Source: Clostridia bacterium (GTDB lineage Bacteria; Bacillota; Clostridia; Oscillospirales; Acutalibacteraceae). From it: a stretch of DNA of 41,799 nt. Location: the NCBI GenBank assembly GCA_017454815.1, contig JAFTCG010000001.1, forward strand, positions 1 through 41,799, read 5' to 3'. The position numbers and the translations under genes are program-made. Of this stretch, positions 25,337-33,614 are shown piece after piece (the stretch's first letter is position 1; each line of letters begins with the position of its first letter). The notes beneath the pieces were generated by a model, which had not been told where the DNA came from, did not search any database, and saw only the letters and a program-made list of their open reading frames with translations.

Positions 25337-25990
25337 ATGAACTGTAGATACGTTTTCTTCGATTTTGACGGAACGATCGCCGACTCGTCTGAGGGGGTCA
25401 TCGAGTCCATCGCCTATGCGTATAAGGCGTTCAACAAACCGCTTCCCGATTACGAAACGATAAAATGTTTTTTCGGGCCTCCGCTTATTGCGTCGTTCAT
25501 GAAATATGCCGGCGTAGACGAGCGCACAGGAGAAGAGATGACCGAAAAGTACAGGGAGTTGTACACCGACAACGCAATGTACCGTATAAAGCTTTACGAT
25601 GGCTTGGAGCGGCTTCTCAAAAACCTTTCCGACGACGGCATAAAAATTGCAATAGCTTCATCAAAGCCGACGATGTTTTTTGAGAAGCTTCTGACATATC
25701 TCAATATCAAGCAGTATTTTGACGCCGTTTGCGGAGCTGAGTCGGACGAAAAATCAACGAGCAAAACGGATATCATCCTTTCAGCCTGCAACCACCTCGG
25801 AGTAGAGGACAAAAACGAGGTCATCATGGTCGGCGACAGAAAATACGACATCCTCGGCGCAAAGGGAGCGGGAGTGAAAAGCATAGGCGTTCTGTACGGA
25901 TACGGCGAGCGAAGCGAGCTTGAAGAGGCCGGAGCCGACTTCTTTGCCGAAACGACAGACGAAGTTTATAAGATCATAAAAAATCTCTGA
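25337..25990 (+). CDS. HAD-family phosphatase, phosphoglycolate phosphatase-like
   Basis: 217 residues. HAD motif I FFDFDGTIADSSEG at the N-terminus, motif II IAIASSKPTMFFEKLL, a conserved Lys and motif IV MVGDRKYDILGAKGAGVKS. The helical cap between I and II is of the C1 type found in Gph/PpaX enzymes. The substrate is unknown; phosphoglycolate or pyrophosphate are the usual guesses. Behind ACAGGAGGCACGAC, 24 nt after typA, so likely cotranscribed. Confidence 0.88.
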   Translation: MNCRYVFFDFDGTIADSSEGVIESIAYAYKAFNKPLPDYETIKCFFGPPLIASFMKYAGVDERTGEEMTEKYRELYTDNAMYRIKLYDGLERLLKNLSDDGIKIAIASSKPTMFFEKLLTYLNIKQYFDAVCGAESDEKSTSKTDIILSACNHLGVEDKNEVIMVGDRKYDILGAKGAGVKSIGVLYGYGERSELEEAGADFFAETTDEVYKIIKNL

Positions 25991-25996
25991 ACAAAA

Positions 25997-26032
25997 AAAG
26001 AAGCTGTGGGAGTTATTCTTCACAGCTTCTTT
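25997..26032. terminator. Bidirectional terminator between the HAD gene and trmD
   Basis: 12-bp stem AAAGAAGCTGTG / CACAGCTTCTTT with a 12-nt loop; A-run and T-rich sequence flank it. Its right arm lies in the last codons of trmD. Confidence 0.85.
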
Positions 26033-26750
26033 CTATTACTTCAAGGTCACGCGGTGTCAGCGTGTCCTTTATTTTTTCTATCATGTCGGGGCGTTTTTGC
26101 GCCGTAATCTCAAGCGATTTGTCGCGTCTGAAACGTTCGATGTTTGCGTGATGACCGCTCAGGAGGACGTCCGGTACGGTTTTGCCGCGCCATTCATAAG
26201 GTCGGGTATACTGCGGATATTCAAGCAGTCCCGAATAATGGCTTTCGTTTTCAAAACATTCGTTGCCCGAAAGCACGCCGGGGAGAAGCCTCGTGATGCT
26301 GTCGGCAAGGATGAGAGCGGGAAGCTCTCCGCCTGTCAGGACGTAGTCGCCGACGGAGATTTCCTCGTCAACGATCTCCTCGAGTACTCGCTCGTCAACG
26401 CCTTCGTAATGGCCGCAGAGAATCACAATATTGTCAAGCTCCGAGAGTTCTTTAACTCTCTGCTGGGTGAGGACTTTTCCTTTGGGAGACATATATATCA
26501 GGTGCGGTCTTTTGCCTGTGTCGGTGCAGATGGATTCGTAACAGTCGTATATCGGCTGTGATTGCATTATCATGCCCATCCCGCCGCCGTAGGGGGTGTC
26601 GTCGACGTTGTTATGCTTGTCGGCAGTGTAATCCCTGATGTTGCGGCAGTTTATCTCGACAAAACCGTTGGCTCTGGCGCGCCCGATTATGCTTTCGTCG
26701 AGGACTCTCTCGCACATTTCGCAAAAGAGAGTCATTATGTCAATTCTCAT
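26013..26750 (-). CDS. trmD: tRNA (guanine37-N1)-methyltransferase
   Basis: Methylates G37 of tRNAs to keep the reading frame. 245 residues from ATG 26750 (MRIDIMTLF); a TTG two codons upstream is not needed. SPOUT-knot motifs: DTPYGGGMGMIMQ, ILCGHYEGVDERV and SVGDYVLTGGELPALILADS, then LLEYPQYTRPYEWRGKTVPD. It overlaps the end of rimM by 11 nt. Confidence 0.97.
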   Translation of the reverse strand: MRIDIMTLFCEMCERVLDESIIGRARANGFVEINCRNIRDYTADKHNNVDDTPYGGGMGMIMQSQPIYDCYESICTDTGKRPHLIYMSPKGKVLTQQRVKELSELDNIVILCGHYEGVDERVLEEIVDEEISVGDYVLTGGELPALILADSITRLLPGVLSGNECFENESHYSGLLEYPQYTRPYEWRGKTVPDVLLSGHHANIERFRRDKSLEITAQKRPDMIEKIKDTLTPRDLEVIERSCEE

Positions 26751-27258
26751 CGTCAAAAATTCCTTTCAGGGGCTTTATGCGGACAACACCCTTTTCCACG
26801 TCAACGCCTTTCAAAACGTCGTCGATCGCGGGGATGAGGTATTCCGAACCGTTCTTGGCGATATGCCAGACGTCGTTTGCGCCCGTTTGGCTGACGTCGG
26901 AAATAACGCCGTAGACAATGCTTTCATCATCGTCGTCAACAACGGTGCAGTCGATCAGCTCTGCGACAAAATATTTGCCCTTCGGGAGCCTTGCGTCCGA
27001 GCGTTTGATGTAAAGAATTTTACCCTTCAGCTTCAGCGCGTCGTCGACAGTGTCAACGCCTTTGATTTTCATTATCGCAACGTTCCCGTGCTCGCGAACG
27101 CTCAGGATATCGTAATGATCGCCGCCATTTTCGTCGGTGTAGAGCTTTTTGAATTTTTTGAGGAAATCTACGCTGTCACACCATGGCTGAAAGCGTACTT
27201 CGCCGCGAACGGCGTGCGTGGAAACGATCTGCCCCGCCTGGAGATATTCTTTAATCAT
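26740..27258 (-). CDS. rimM: 16S rRNA processing protein RimM
   Basis: Assists 30S head assembly. 172 residues from ATG 27258, which overlaps the stop of the upstream DUF308 gene by 8 nt (ATGATTAA). N-terminal RimM domain with QAGQIVSTHAVRGEVRFQP; C-terminal PRC-barrel domain with KYFVAELIDCTVV and EYLIPAIDDVLKGVDVEKGV. Confidence 0.96.
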   Translation of the reverse strand: MIKEYLQAGQIVSTHAVRGEVRFQPWCDSVDFLKKFKKLYTDENGGDHYDILSVREHGNVAIMKIKGVDTVDDALKLKGKILYIKRSDARLPKGKYFVAELIDCTVVDDDDESIVYGVISDVSQTGANDVWHIAKNGSEYLIPAIDDVLKGVDVEKGVVRIKPLKGIFDDEN

Positions 27259-27850
27259 CCTTGTATTCAACCCCGTTGCTTTCAACTTCGATTTCGTCGT
27301 TGGATCCGGCGAGCTCCTCGATCTGCTTGACGTAAAGCGACGTGATCATGTTGGTCGAGCCGATCAGGACGAAAATTATTCCGAGCATTTTGATCGCAAT
27401 GTTCGTCATTTCGTTTTGGTTGAAGCAGATGAAGATGCCCGCAACGATAATGAAAACGGAAAAAATCATCGGGAATATGTAGCCTTTCTGCTGATTTTTG
27501 TGGATCTCGGCTGTGCGGGCGAGGTTGATGGCTCCGCTGATGATAATGAGGATGCCCAGGAGGGAGAAGATGTATTTGCCGATGATGCCCGGCGTCGCGA
27601 TGACGAAAACACCTGCAAGAGACAGCAGTATTCCCCACGCAAGCGAGAGGGGAGACGAGTATTCCGAAGAGCGTTCCCTGAAATATTCAACGATCCTTTT
27701 AATTCCGAAAAACAGGATTATTACCCCTGTTGCAAATCCGGCAAAAAAGCGCACGTAACTCGAAAAGAATATTATCGTCAACCCGAGCAAAACAAAAGCG
27801 ATGGACAGAATAAAGAGTTCCTGCCGAAGTTTTTTAAAGAGAGTATTCAT
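27251..27850 (-). CDS. DUF308-type integral membrane protein
   Basis: 199 residues with about six hydrophobic segments arranged as repeated pairs, as in HdeD/DUF308 proteins (SIAFVLLGLTIIFFS, GVIILFFGIKRIVEYF, SLLGILIIISGAINL, IIFVLIGSTNMITSL), and an acidic C-terminus. ATG 27850 has GGAGG 8 nt upstream. It sits between khpA and rimM, where other Firmicutes have no such gene, behind a terminator and coupled to rimM. Function unknown. Confidence 0.8.
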   Translation of the reverse strand: MNTLFKKLRQELFILSIAFVLLGLTIIFFSSYVRFFAGFATGVIILFFGIKRIVEYFRERSSEYSSPLSLAWGILLSLAGVFVIATPGIIGKYIFSLLGILIIISGAINLARTAEIHKNQQKGYIFPMIFSVFIIVAGIFICFNQNEMTNIAIKMLGIIFVLIGSTNMITSLYVKQIEELAGSNDEIEVESNGVEYKDD

Positions 27851-27871
27851 CACCTTATCCTCCAAAAAAAT

Positions 27872-27901
27872 CAAAAAAAGCTGCCGGAAAACCCGACAGC
27901 T
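27872..27901 (-). terminator. Terminator between khpA and the DUF308 gene
   Basis: Minus strand: 9-bp stem AGCTGTCGG / CCGGCAGCT (one G-U) followed by TTTTTTTGA. It would limit transcription from the ylxM-ffh-rpsP-khpA part into DUF308-rimM-trmD. Confidence 0.8.
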
Positions 27902-27909
27902 GAATCAAA

Positions 27910-28143
27910 TCAGTCAATGTCAACTACGACTTTTGCGTCATGTCTGACTGCAGCGGCGCGCATAACGGTGCGGATAGCTTTGGCGATCCTGCCCTGCTTG
28001 CCGATGACTCTGCCCATGTCGTCGGGAGCGACGTTGATGTGGAATTTGATAACGCCTTCCTCGTCGGGCTCGTCAACAGTGACTTTAACGGCGTCGGGGT
28101 CTGTCACAAGACCTTTGACCATTGATATCAAGAGTTCTTCCAT
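27910..28143 (-). CDS. khpA: KH-domain RNA-binding protein KhpA
   Basis: 77 residues forming one KH domain with the GxxG loop in MGRVIGKQGRIAKAIRTVM (YlqC family). It partners KhpB/Jag in RNA binding. Located after rpsP as in most Firmicutes. Confidence 0.95.
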   Translation of the reverse strand: MEELLISMVKGLVTDPDAVKVTVDEPDEEGVIKFHINVAPDDMGRVIGKQGRIAKAIRTVMRAAAVRHDAKVVVDID

Positions 28144-28192
28144 TGTTTGAAAATCCTTTCGTATTGATTATTGCAAAAGAAAACCGATCAGA

Positions 28193-28435
28193 TCAGATAA
28201 TGTTTTCTTTTTTGAGCAACGCTTTTACCGTATCGGTGGGCTGAGCACCGTTCGAGATCCACTGCTTGGCTTTGTCGCCGTCGATTTTGATGTCGGCGGG
28301 ATCAGTCATGGGGTTGTAGTAACCGATCTCTTCGATGAATCTGCCGTCGCGGGGATATCTTGAATCCGCTACGACTACACGATAAAAGGGTGCTTTCTTT
28401 GCGCCCATGCGACGCAATCTGATTTTTACTGCCAT
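28193..28435 (-). CDS. rpsP: 30S ribosomal protein S16
   Basis: 80 residues, [20 protein letters not shown] with [20 protein letters not shown], the standard S16 core. GGAGGTAAACAAC precedes the ATG. Between ffh and khpA. Confidence 0.97.
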   Translation of the reverse strand: MAVKIRLRRMGAKKAPFYRVVVADSRYPRDGRFIEEIGYYNPMTDPADIKIDGDKAKQWISNGAQPTDTVKALLKKENII

Positions 28436-28515
28436 TGTTGTTTACCTCCAAATATTATATGTTTTATTATTTACGCAATACATAAGTAAGCGTTAATTTA
28501 CGTTAATTCGTGTTT

Positions 28516-29880
28516 TTAGAATTTAAACCCGTTCATGGAATTCATGTTGCCCGGCAAATTCATCATGTTCTTGTGTTTCCTATGCTTTTTGCCGTTGGGG
28601 TTCATCTGCTTGAACATCTGCTGCATCTGTCGGAACTGAGTGAGCAGTTTGTTGACGTCCTCGACTTTCTGGCCGGCTCCCGCCGCAATGCGTTTTTTGC
28701 GGGAAGCGTCGATGATGTCGGGCTTTTCGCGCTCTTTCTTCGTCATCGAAAGGACGAGAGCTTTCGTGCGGTCGAACTGCCTTTCATCTATGTCAACGTC
28801 GTCAAGCTTCCTGCCGATGCCGGGGATCATCTTGAGCGTATCCTTGATCGAGCCGAGCTTCCTGACCTGGTCGATCTGTTCGATGAGGTCGTTGAGATCG
28901 AATTTGTTTTGGCGGAGCTTGCTTTCGAGCTCCATCGCCTTTTTCTCGTCAAGAGTTTGCTCCGCTTTTTCGATCAGGGAGAGAACGTCGCCCATGCCGA
29001 GGATCCTCGAAGCCATTCTGTCGGGGTGGAAAACGTCGAGATCGTCGAGCTTTTCGCCGATGCCCACGAATTTTATCGGTTTTCCGGTCACGGCTCTCGC
29101 GGAGAGCGCCGCGCCGCCTCTGGTGTCGCCGTCGAGTTTGGTGAGCACAAGGCCGTCGATGCCGAGCGCTTCGTTGAAGGATGTCGCGACGTTGACTGCG
29201 TCCTGACCCGTCATGGCGTCCACCACGAGAAGTATCTCATGGGGATGGACTTCGTTCTTGACGTTCTTGAGCTCGTTCATAAGCTCTTCGTCAATGTGGA
29301 GTCGGCCGGCGGTGTCGAGGAAAACGTAGTCGTAGCCGTTGTCCTTTGCAAGCTTTATCGCTTCCTTCGCGATCAGAACGGGATCGGATTGCCCCATTTC
29401 AAAGACGGGAACGCCTGCCTGCTCGCCGACCACCTGAAGCTGTTTTATGGTGGCGGGGCGGTAGATGTCGCAGGCGACGAGAAGGGGACGATGCCCCTGC
29501 TTTTTGAGCATCAGGGCGATCTTCGCGCTGTGGGTCGTTTTACCGGAGCCCTGCAGACCGCACATCATGATGACTGTCGGCGGATGCGGAGCGGTGGCAA
29601 GCCTTGACTTTGTTCCGCCCATGAGGCTTGTGAGCTCTTCGTTGACGATTTTTATGACCATCTGACCGGGAGTCAGACTTTCCAGTACTGTGGCGCCGAT
29701 TGCTCTCTCGGTCACGGTGTTGGTGAAATCCTTGGCGACTTTGAAGTTGACGTCGGCTTCAAGCAGCGCAAGGCGAACTTCGCGCATTGCCTCCTTGACG
29801 TCGGACTCGGTGAGGCTGCCTTTGCTTTTCAGTTTTTTAAAAGCTTCTTCAAGCTTGTCGGCAAGACCTTCAAATGCCAT
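28516..29880 (-). CDS. ffh: Signal recognition particle protein Ffh
   Basis: GTPase of the signal recognition particle; targets nascent membrane proteins to FtsY/Sec. 454 residues. N domain, G domain with GLQGSGKTTHSAKIAL, DTAGRLHIDEELMNEL and TKLDGDTRGGAALS, and a Met-rich M domain ending GNMNSMNGFKF. AAGGAGAACAGCAA precedes the ATG, 18 nt after ylxM. Confidence 0.97.
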   Translation of the reverse strand: MAFEGLADKLEEAFKKLKSKGSLTESDVKEAMREVRLALLEADVNFKVAKDFTNTVTERAIGATVLESLTPGQMVIKIVNEELTSLMGGTKSRLATAPHPPTVIMMCGLQGSGKTTHSAKIALMLKKQGHRPLLVACDIYRPATIKQLQVVGEQAGVPVFEMGQSDPVLIAKEAIKLAKDNGYDYVFLDTAGRLHIDEELMNELKNVKNEVHPHEILLVVDAMTGQDAVNVATSFNEALGIDGLVLTKLDGDTRGGAALSARAVTGKPIKFVGIGEKLDDLDVFHPDRMASRILGMGDVLSLIEKAEQTLDEKKAMELESKLRQNKFDLNDLIEQIDQVRKLGSIKDTLKMIPGIGRKLDDVDIDERQFDRTKALVLSMTKKEREKPDIIDASRKKRIAAGAGQKVEDVNKLLTQFRQMQQMFKQMNPNGKKHRKHKNMMNLPGNMNSMNGFKF

Positions 29881-29898
29881 TTGCTGTTCTCCTTAAAG

Positions 29899-30261
29899 TT
29901 ATTCGGAAAGTTCGTTTACGATGGATCTGATTTTAACGGTCAGGTCGCTGATCTCCTTGGAGATGGCGCATTTCATGTTTTGCTCGCTGATCCTGACGGC
30001 GCAGTCGCCGATTTCTCTCAGACCTGCTTTGATCTCGTCGAATCTCCGGACAAGGCCGAGCTTTTCCTCCGCTTCAAAAAGCTGAAATTCGGCGCGCTTT
30101 ATGGCGTCCCTGACGCCCTGACGGGTAATTCCCTCGTTTTCGGCGATCTCAGCCAGCGAAAGATCATCATCGTAGTAGTAATCGAGAAAAGAAAGCTGCT
30201 TTTCGGTAAGGATCTTGCCGTAAAAATCCTTGAGCAAAGCAACCTGCAGATTTTTTGCCAT
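29899..30261 (-). CDS. ylxM: YlxM-family DNA-binding protein
   Basis: 120 residues. A sigma-70 region 4-like helix-turn-helix is visible as DLSLAEIAENEGITRQGVRDAI, the YlxM/p13 hallmark. These genes precede ffh and are thought to regulate or assist the SRP operon. GGAGGTTAGGATC precedes ATG 30261. Confidence 0.93.
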   Translation of the reverse strand: MAKNLQVALLKDFYGKILTEKQLSFLDYYYDDDLSLAEIAENEGITRQGVRDAIKRAEFQLFEAEEKLGLVRRFDEIKAGLREIGDCAVRISEQNMKCAISKEISDLTVKIRSIVNELSE

Positions 30262-30285
30262 GATCCTAACCTCCGCAGTAATATA

Positions 30286-30307
30286 TGTAAAGCCGTTCAG
30301 CTTTACA
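30286..30307 (-). promoter_or_regulatory. Palindrome in the ylxM-ffh leader
   Basis: Perfect 8-bp inverted repeat TGTAAAGC / GCTTTACA with a 6-nt loop, between the -10 box and the ylxM ribosome binding site. It could be an operator (YlxM itself is a DNA-binding protein) or an mRNA hairpin; inference only. Confidence 0.45.
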
Positions 30308-30315
30308 GCTTCATC

Positions 30316-30344
30316 ATTATACTACATCGAAAACCCTTTGTCAA
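30316..30344 (-). promoter_or_regulatory. Predicted promoter of the ylxM-ffh-rpsP operon
   Basis: Minus strand: TTGACA (30339-30344), 17-nt spacer, TATAAT (30316-30321), a perfect consensus. Confidence 0.88.
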
Positions 30345-30361
30345 GCACTTTTTTCAAACAA

Positions 30362-30405
30362 AAAATCAAAGTTTTCCACACCGGTTTGGGGAATGTGGAA
30401 AACTT
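30362..30405 (-). terminator. Terminator of the gpr-spoIIP unit
   Basis: Minus strand: perfect 12-bp stem AAGTTTTCCACA / TGTGGAAAACTT, 13-nt loop, then TGATTTTTTG. The 99 nt between it and the last gene hold nothing I can name. Confidence 0.85.
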
Positions 30406-30504
30406 GATGTGCAAACTCTATCTATTGTGCCCAAGGGTAATATCGCGGGGGTACATATAGATATTTTCGGGGGAATTTCATCGGGGAAAAGTGGAAAAAA
30501 TTTT

Positions 30505-30825
30505 TTATTCTTTTGATATTTCCTCAACGTAGGAAATGATGCAGCCAAGCGGTGGAAAAGTGCAGTATTTTGCGTAAGATACGACCTTTCCGGCGTCGGC
30601 GAGGCTGACGCTGAAGAACGGCGGATCCTCGCTGCTGCCGTTTTCGGCTTTTTCGAGCGAGAATGACGCGCTGCCGTCCTGCTTTTGCGAGCGAAAGACT
30701 TCGCTTTGCTGCCCCGAGATGACGTAGGAAGTCCTGTCGTTTATCTCCGCGATCCCGCACACCAGGAACGAAGCGCAAAGGATCAGAGTCGTGGCGATGA
30801 AATCAAGTCTCAGTATCTTTTTCAT
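30505..30825 (-). CDS. Small membrane-anchored protein downstream of spoIIP
   Basis: 106 residues from ATG 30825 (MKKILRLDFIATTLILCASF): one N-terminal membrane segment (about 5-25) then a soluble outer domain ending FPPLGCIISYVEEISKE. The frame continues upstream, but into the spoIIP stop region. The Shine-Dalgarno AAAGGA is rather distant (13 nt). I recognise no family. Position, 23 nt after spoIIP on the same strand, suggests expression during sporulation. Confidence 0.7.
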   Translation of the reverse strand: MKKILRLDFIATTLILCASFLVCGIAEINDRTSYVISGQQSEVFRSQKQDGSASFSLEKAENGSSEDPPFFSVSLADAGKVVSYAKYCTFPPLGCIISYVEEISKE

Positions 30826-30848
30826 TTTTTTGCTACACGTCCTTTCAT

Positions 30849-31952
30849 TTAAGATATGTAATCTTTGAGCAGTTCGGCGAGTGACGAGCCGAGCAGCCTG
30901 GCGGAATAGCACGCTTCGTCGAGGGTGTTGGAGTCGCTGCCGACCTCGATGAGCAGCGAGCAGTGGGATTTGTACATATTGTATCGGCGGTTGTCAAAAA
31001 GAAGCGGGCGCATGAGTTGGGGGTAGTTGTCGGTGCATTTTTGCTGAAGCTTAAGGGCAAATCTCAGATTGTATTCCCAATCGGGGAACCCTGTTACGCC
31101 GTCGCCTTCGCAACCGCTGATGATCATGATCTGTGCGGCTTTTTTGCCGTTTATGAGCGCAACGGGCTTCGTTTTTGTCCCGCTCTGATCCTGTATTGCG
31201 TCGCGGTGGATGTCGAGGATGACCTGAATTGAAGGATGCTTTTTAAGATACCCGTCTATCGCCGCGCCGGAGCGGTCGTAAGCCCCGTTGTAGGTTTTGT
31301 CGTAGATCGCGGTGTCGTGAATAACTTTGAAGCCTGCGCTTTGGAGCTGTGCGACGATTTCGTTCCCGACCCTGACCATGTTTTTTGAATTGTCCTCGCT
31401 CCTTGACGTGAAACCGACGGCGTAAAAATCACGATCGAGCATCTGATAGCTTTCCGTGGTGTGGGTGTGAAAAATCAGGATCGAAGGATCGTCTGAGGAG
31501 CTGTCGATGTGCAGGTCAGGGCTTTGGGCAAGCGCATTGCCGAAGTCAACGCTCCTGTCGGAGGCGTTCCTTACGAGGATATTGCCTGTCGAATCGGTTG
31601 CGCTCGATTTGTCGTAAAGATGTTCGACGATCGCGCCGTCCTTTTTATCGTTGGGCGACTGCCTTTCGGCTTGTTCGATCAGCTTTTTTATGTCGTCGGG
31701 GACGTAGGCTTTGTTTGATGAAGCTGATATGGTCTTTTCAAGATCATCTTTATCGTTTCCGTTGAACGATGCGTTGGCTTTTTCGATGGTGCTTCTGACG
31801 GTGGAGTTGAAGTCCATGCAGGGCAAAACAGATCCGACGCAGATTTTTGCAAAACTTTCGGACGGCAGCAAAAAAACCGACGAAACGATCAGGGCGCTCA
31901 CGGTGCAGAACATTTTGCAAAACGACAGCCCTTTTTTTCTTTTGTATCTCAT
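30849..31952 (-). CDS. spoIIP: Stage II sporulation protein P
   Basis: Peptidoglycan amidase/endopeptidase that, with SpoIID and SpoIIM, thins the septal wall during engulfment. 367 residues: N-terminal membrane segment (about 11-31), a linker, and the SpoIIP domain with the metal-binding motifs ILIFHTHTTESYQ and VILDIHRDAIQDQ, IMIISGCEGDG and SLLIEVGSDSNTLDEA. The start is ATG 31952 behind GGGGGTGAGAAG. It follows gpr by 49 nt, the order seen in Bacillus. Confidence 0.95.
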   Translation of the reverse strand: MRYKRKKGLSFCKMFCTVSALIVSSVFLLPSESFAKICVGSVLPCMDFNSTVRSTIEKANASFNGNDKDDLEKTISASSNKAYVPDDIKKLIEQAERQSPNDKKDGAIVEHLYDKSSATDSTGNILVRNASDRSVDFGNALAQSPDLHIDSSSDDPSILIFHTHTTESYQMLDRDFYAVGFTSRSEDNSKNMVRVGNEIVAQLQSAGFKVIHDTAIYDKTYNGAYDRSGAAIDGYLKKHPSIQVILDIHRDAIQDQSGTKTKPVALINGKKAAQIMIISGCEGDGVTGFPDWEYNLRFALKLQQKCTDNYPQLMRPLLFDNRRYNMYKSHCSLLIEVGSDSNTLDEACYSARLLGSSLAELLKDYIS

Positions 31953-32001
31953 CTTCTCACCCCCGGATCGATCGATAATATATATGAAAAGCCCTGACGC
32001 T

Positions 32002-32865
32002 TTATGTGACGAGGGAAAGAATATCCTCGCAGCTGATTTCCGGCTGAAGCGCATGGTTGATCGCCATGGCGATGAGCTTCGCGGCTCTCTCGATGAGAAT
32101 GTCGATCTCACTCGGGGTGACAACGGTGCCGTCGATGGCGGGGGAAAATTCTGCGCTGTCTGTCGCAACGTCTTTCACGAGAGTTTTTGCATCAACGACG
32201 GTCGGAACTCCGATGCTGATCACGTCAACGCCCAGCAGGCTTTTGTCGATACCTTTTCTCGCGTTGCCGACTCCGGAACCGGGGGAGACGCCCGTGTTGG
32301 TGATCTGGATGGTTTTGCCCAGGCGCGACAGACTTCTTGCGGCGAGCGCATCCACGGTGATGACGGCGGAAGGCATGATGCTTTTTGCAATGCCGCAGAT
32401 TATTTCGCCGGTTTCAACGCCTGTTTTTCCGAGAACGCCCGGCACAACGGCTGCCACGGGACGAAGGTTATCAAATCCGATGCTTTTCGCAAGCTCCGCG
32501 TCAATATGCCTTGTTGCAAGCAGAAGATCGGCGCACCTCGGCCCGAGCGCGTCGGGCGTGATGTCGGAGTTGCCGAGCCCGGCGACCAAAACAAGCCCGC
32601 GTTTGGGTAAAAGCGAAGCGATCTCGTCGGCTATAACTTCGAGCCTGCCGTCAAAAAGCTCCGCATTATGGGAAAACGGCTCAACTTCAGCCGTGATGTA
32701 GGTGCCAATCGGCTTGGAGAAACGTTTCGCGGTCTCGTCGTCCCGGATAATGATTCGTGTGATCTTTACGCCGTTCTTTGAAAACGTCTCCTCGTCAACG
32801 GCAAAGCTGTCCTGCTCTTTCAGGATTTCGTTGCGTTCTATCGCAAGATCGGTTCTGCAGTTCAT
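32002..32865 (-). CDS. gpr: Spore germination protease GPR
   Basis: Atypical aspartate protease (family A25) that degrades small acid-soluble spore proteins at germination. 287 residues from ATG 32865 with GGAGGAATT before it. N-terminal RTDLAIE, the conserved processing region, then LVAGLGNSDITPDALGPR and ITNTGVSPGSGVGN. Shorter than Bacillus GPR (about 370), as in many clostridia. It is good evidence that the organism forms endospores. Confidence 0.96.
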   Translation of the reverse strand: MNCRTDLAIERNEILKEQDSFAVDEETFSKNGVKITRIIIRDDETAKRFSKPIGTYITAEVEPFSHNAELFDGRLEVIADEIASLLPKRGLVLVAGLGNSDITPDALGPRCADLLLATRHIDAELAKSIGFDNLRPVAAVVPGVLGKTGVETGEIICGIAKSIMPSAVITVDALAARSLSRLGKTIQITNTGVSPGSGVGNARKGIDKSLLGVDVISIGVPTVVDAKTLVKDVATDSAEFSPAIDGTVVTPSEIDILIERAAKLIAMAINHALQPEISCEDILSLVT

Positions 32866-32890
32866 AATTCCTCCGTAAAGCTTTCTGATA

Positions 32891-32919
32891 ATATTATTGC
32901 AAAAAAACAGACGGTTCAA
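32891..32919 (-). promoter_or_regulatory. Candidate promoter of gpr
   Basis: Minus strand: TTGAAC (32914-32919), 17-nt spacer, TAATAT (32891-32896). gpr is normally read by forespore sigma F/G; no clear match to those consensus sequences was seen, so the assignment is tentative. Confidence 0.35.
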
Positions 32920-32959
32920 TCATTTTTTATTACAAATCAATCTTTTTTTCGTTAATGTA

Positions 32960-32988
32960 TTGCAATTTGAAAAAAATTGTGTTATCAT
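32960..32988 (+). promoter_or_regulatory. Predicted promoter of rpsT
   Basis: TTGCAA (32960-32965), 17-nt spacer, TATCAT (32983-32988), 37 nt before rpsT. Confidence 0.7.
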
Positions 32989-33025
32989 GTTCGAGCATAT
33001 AAACTTTTGAAGGAGGTGTAATTGA

Positions 33026-33280
33026 ATGGCAAACGTAAAATCTGCAAAGAAACGCGTTAAGGTTTCCAAAGTCAGAAATGAACGCAACAAGGCGAGAAAC
33101 AGCGCATTGAAAACAGCGATCAAAAAGGCTAACGCTGCGATCGAAAGCAACGCTGCAGACAAGGAAGTTCTCGTCAGAGCCGCTGTCAAGAAGATCGACC
33201 AGGCAGCAGCAAAAGGTCTCATCCACAAGAACAACGCTGCAAGAAAGGTTTCCGCTCTTTCCGCAAAGCTTAAGGGCTGA
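33026..33280 (+). CDS. rpsT: 30S ribosomal protein S20
   Basis: 84 residues, MANVKSAKKRVKVSKVRNER, Lys/Ala-rich helices and GLIHKNNAARKVSALSAKL at the end, standard S20. AAGGAGGTG precedes the ATG. Divergent from gpr, as in many Firmicutes. Confidence 0.97.
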   Translation: MANVKSAKKRVKVSKVRNERNKARNSALKTAIKKANAAIESNAADKEVLVRAAVKKIDQAAAKGLIHKNNAARKVSALSAKLKG

Positions 33281-33315
33281 TTTGCTTTTAAATTGTTGTT
33301 TGAGTTTTAAGACTT

Positions 33316-33346
33316 TAAAAAAACAGCGCATCAAGCGCCGTTTTTT
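33316..33346 (+). terminator. Terminator of rpsT
   Basis: AAAACAGCGC pairs with GCGCCGTTTT (one mismatch) around ATCAA and runs into TTTTTT. Confidence 0.8.
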
Positions 33347-33504
33347 ATATATCTATATATCTATCATTATATATATCATTCTTATAAATTAAAAATAATA
33401 TTCACTTATTCACCATGAGCAAAAAGTTCAGTATTATCAAGGGCTTTGGCGTTTTGAAATGCTTCACTTTACGTTCAACCACTTTCATCATTTTGCAATA
33501 TTCT

Positions 33505-33574
33505 TCACCGTGGTAAAAAAACAGCCTGATTTTTCCGCAATCTGTCGGAAGGTTTTTTACCCGGTGATTTTTTT
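33505..33574 (+). repeat. Long two-part hairpin followed by T-run
   Basis: Outer arms TCACCGTGGTAAAAAA and TTTTTTACCCGGTGA pair with one bulge (33505-33520 and 33553-33567). An inner TTCCG / CGGAA pair lies between, and seven T residues follow. It may be an intergenic palindromic element or a second terminator downstream of rpsT. The stretch 33347-33504 shows A/T-rich microsatellite-like ATAT runs and nothing else I can name. Confidence 0.6.
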
Positions 33575-33614
33575 AACAGCAAACTGCTCGTTTCTTAATA
33601 AAAGATTTATAACG

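Noticed and set aside
28510..29607. 365-aa plus-strand ORF opposite ffh
   Set aside because: Antisense shadow of the highly conserved ffh gene.
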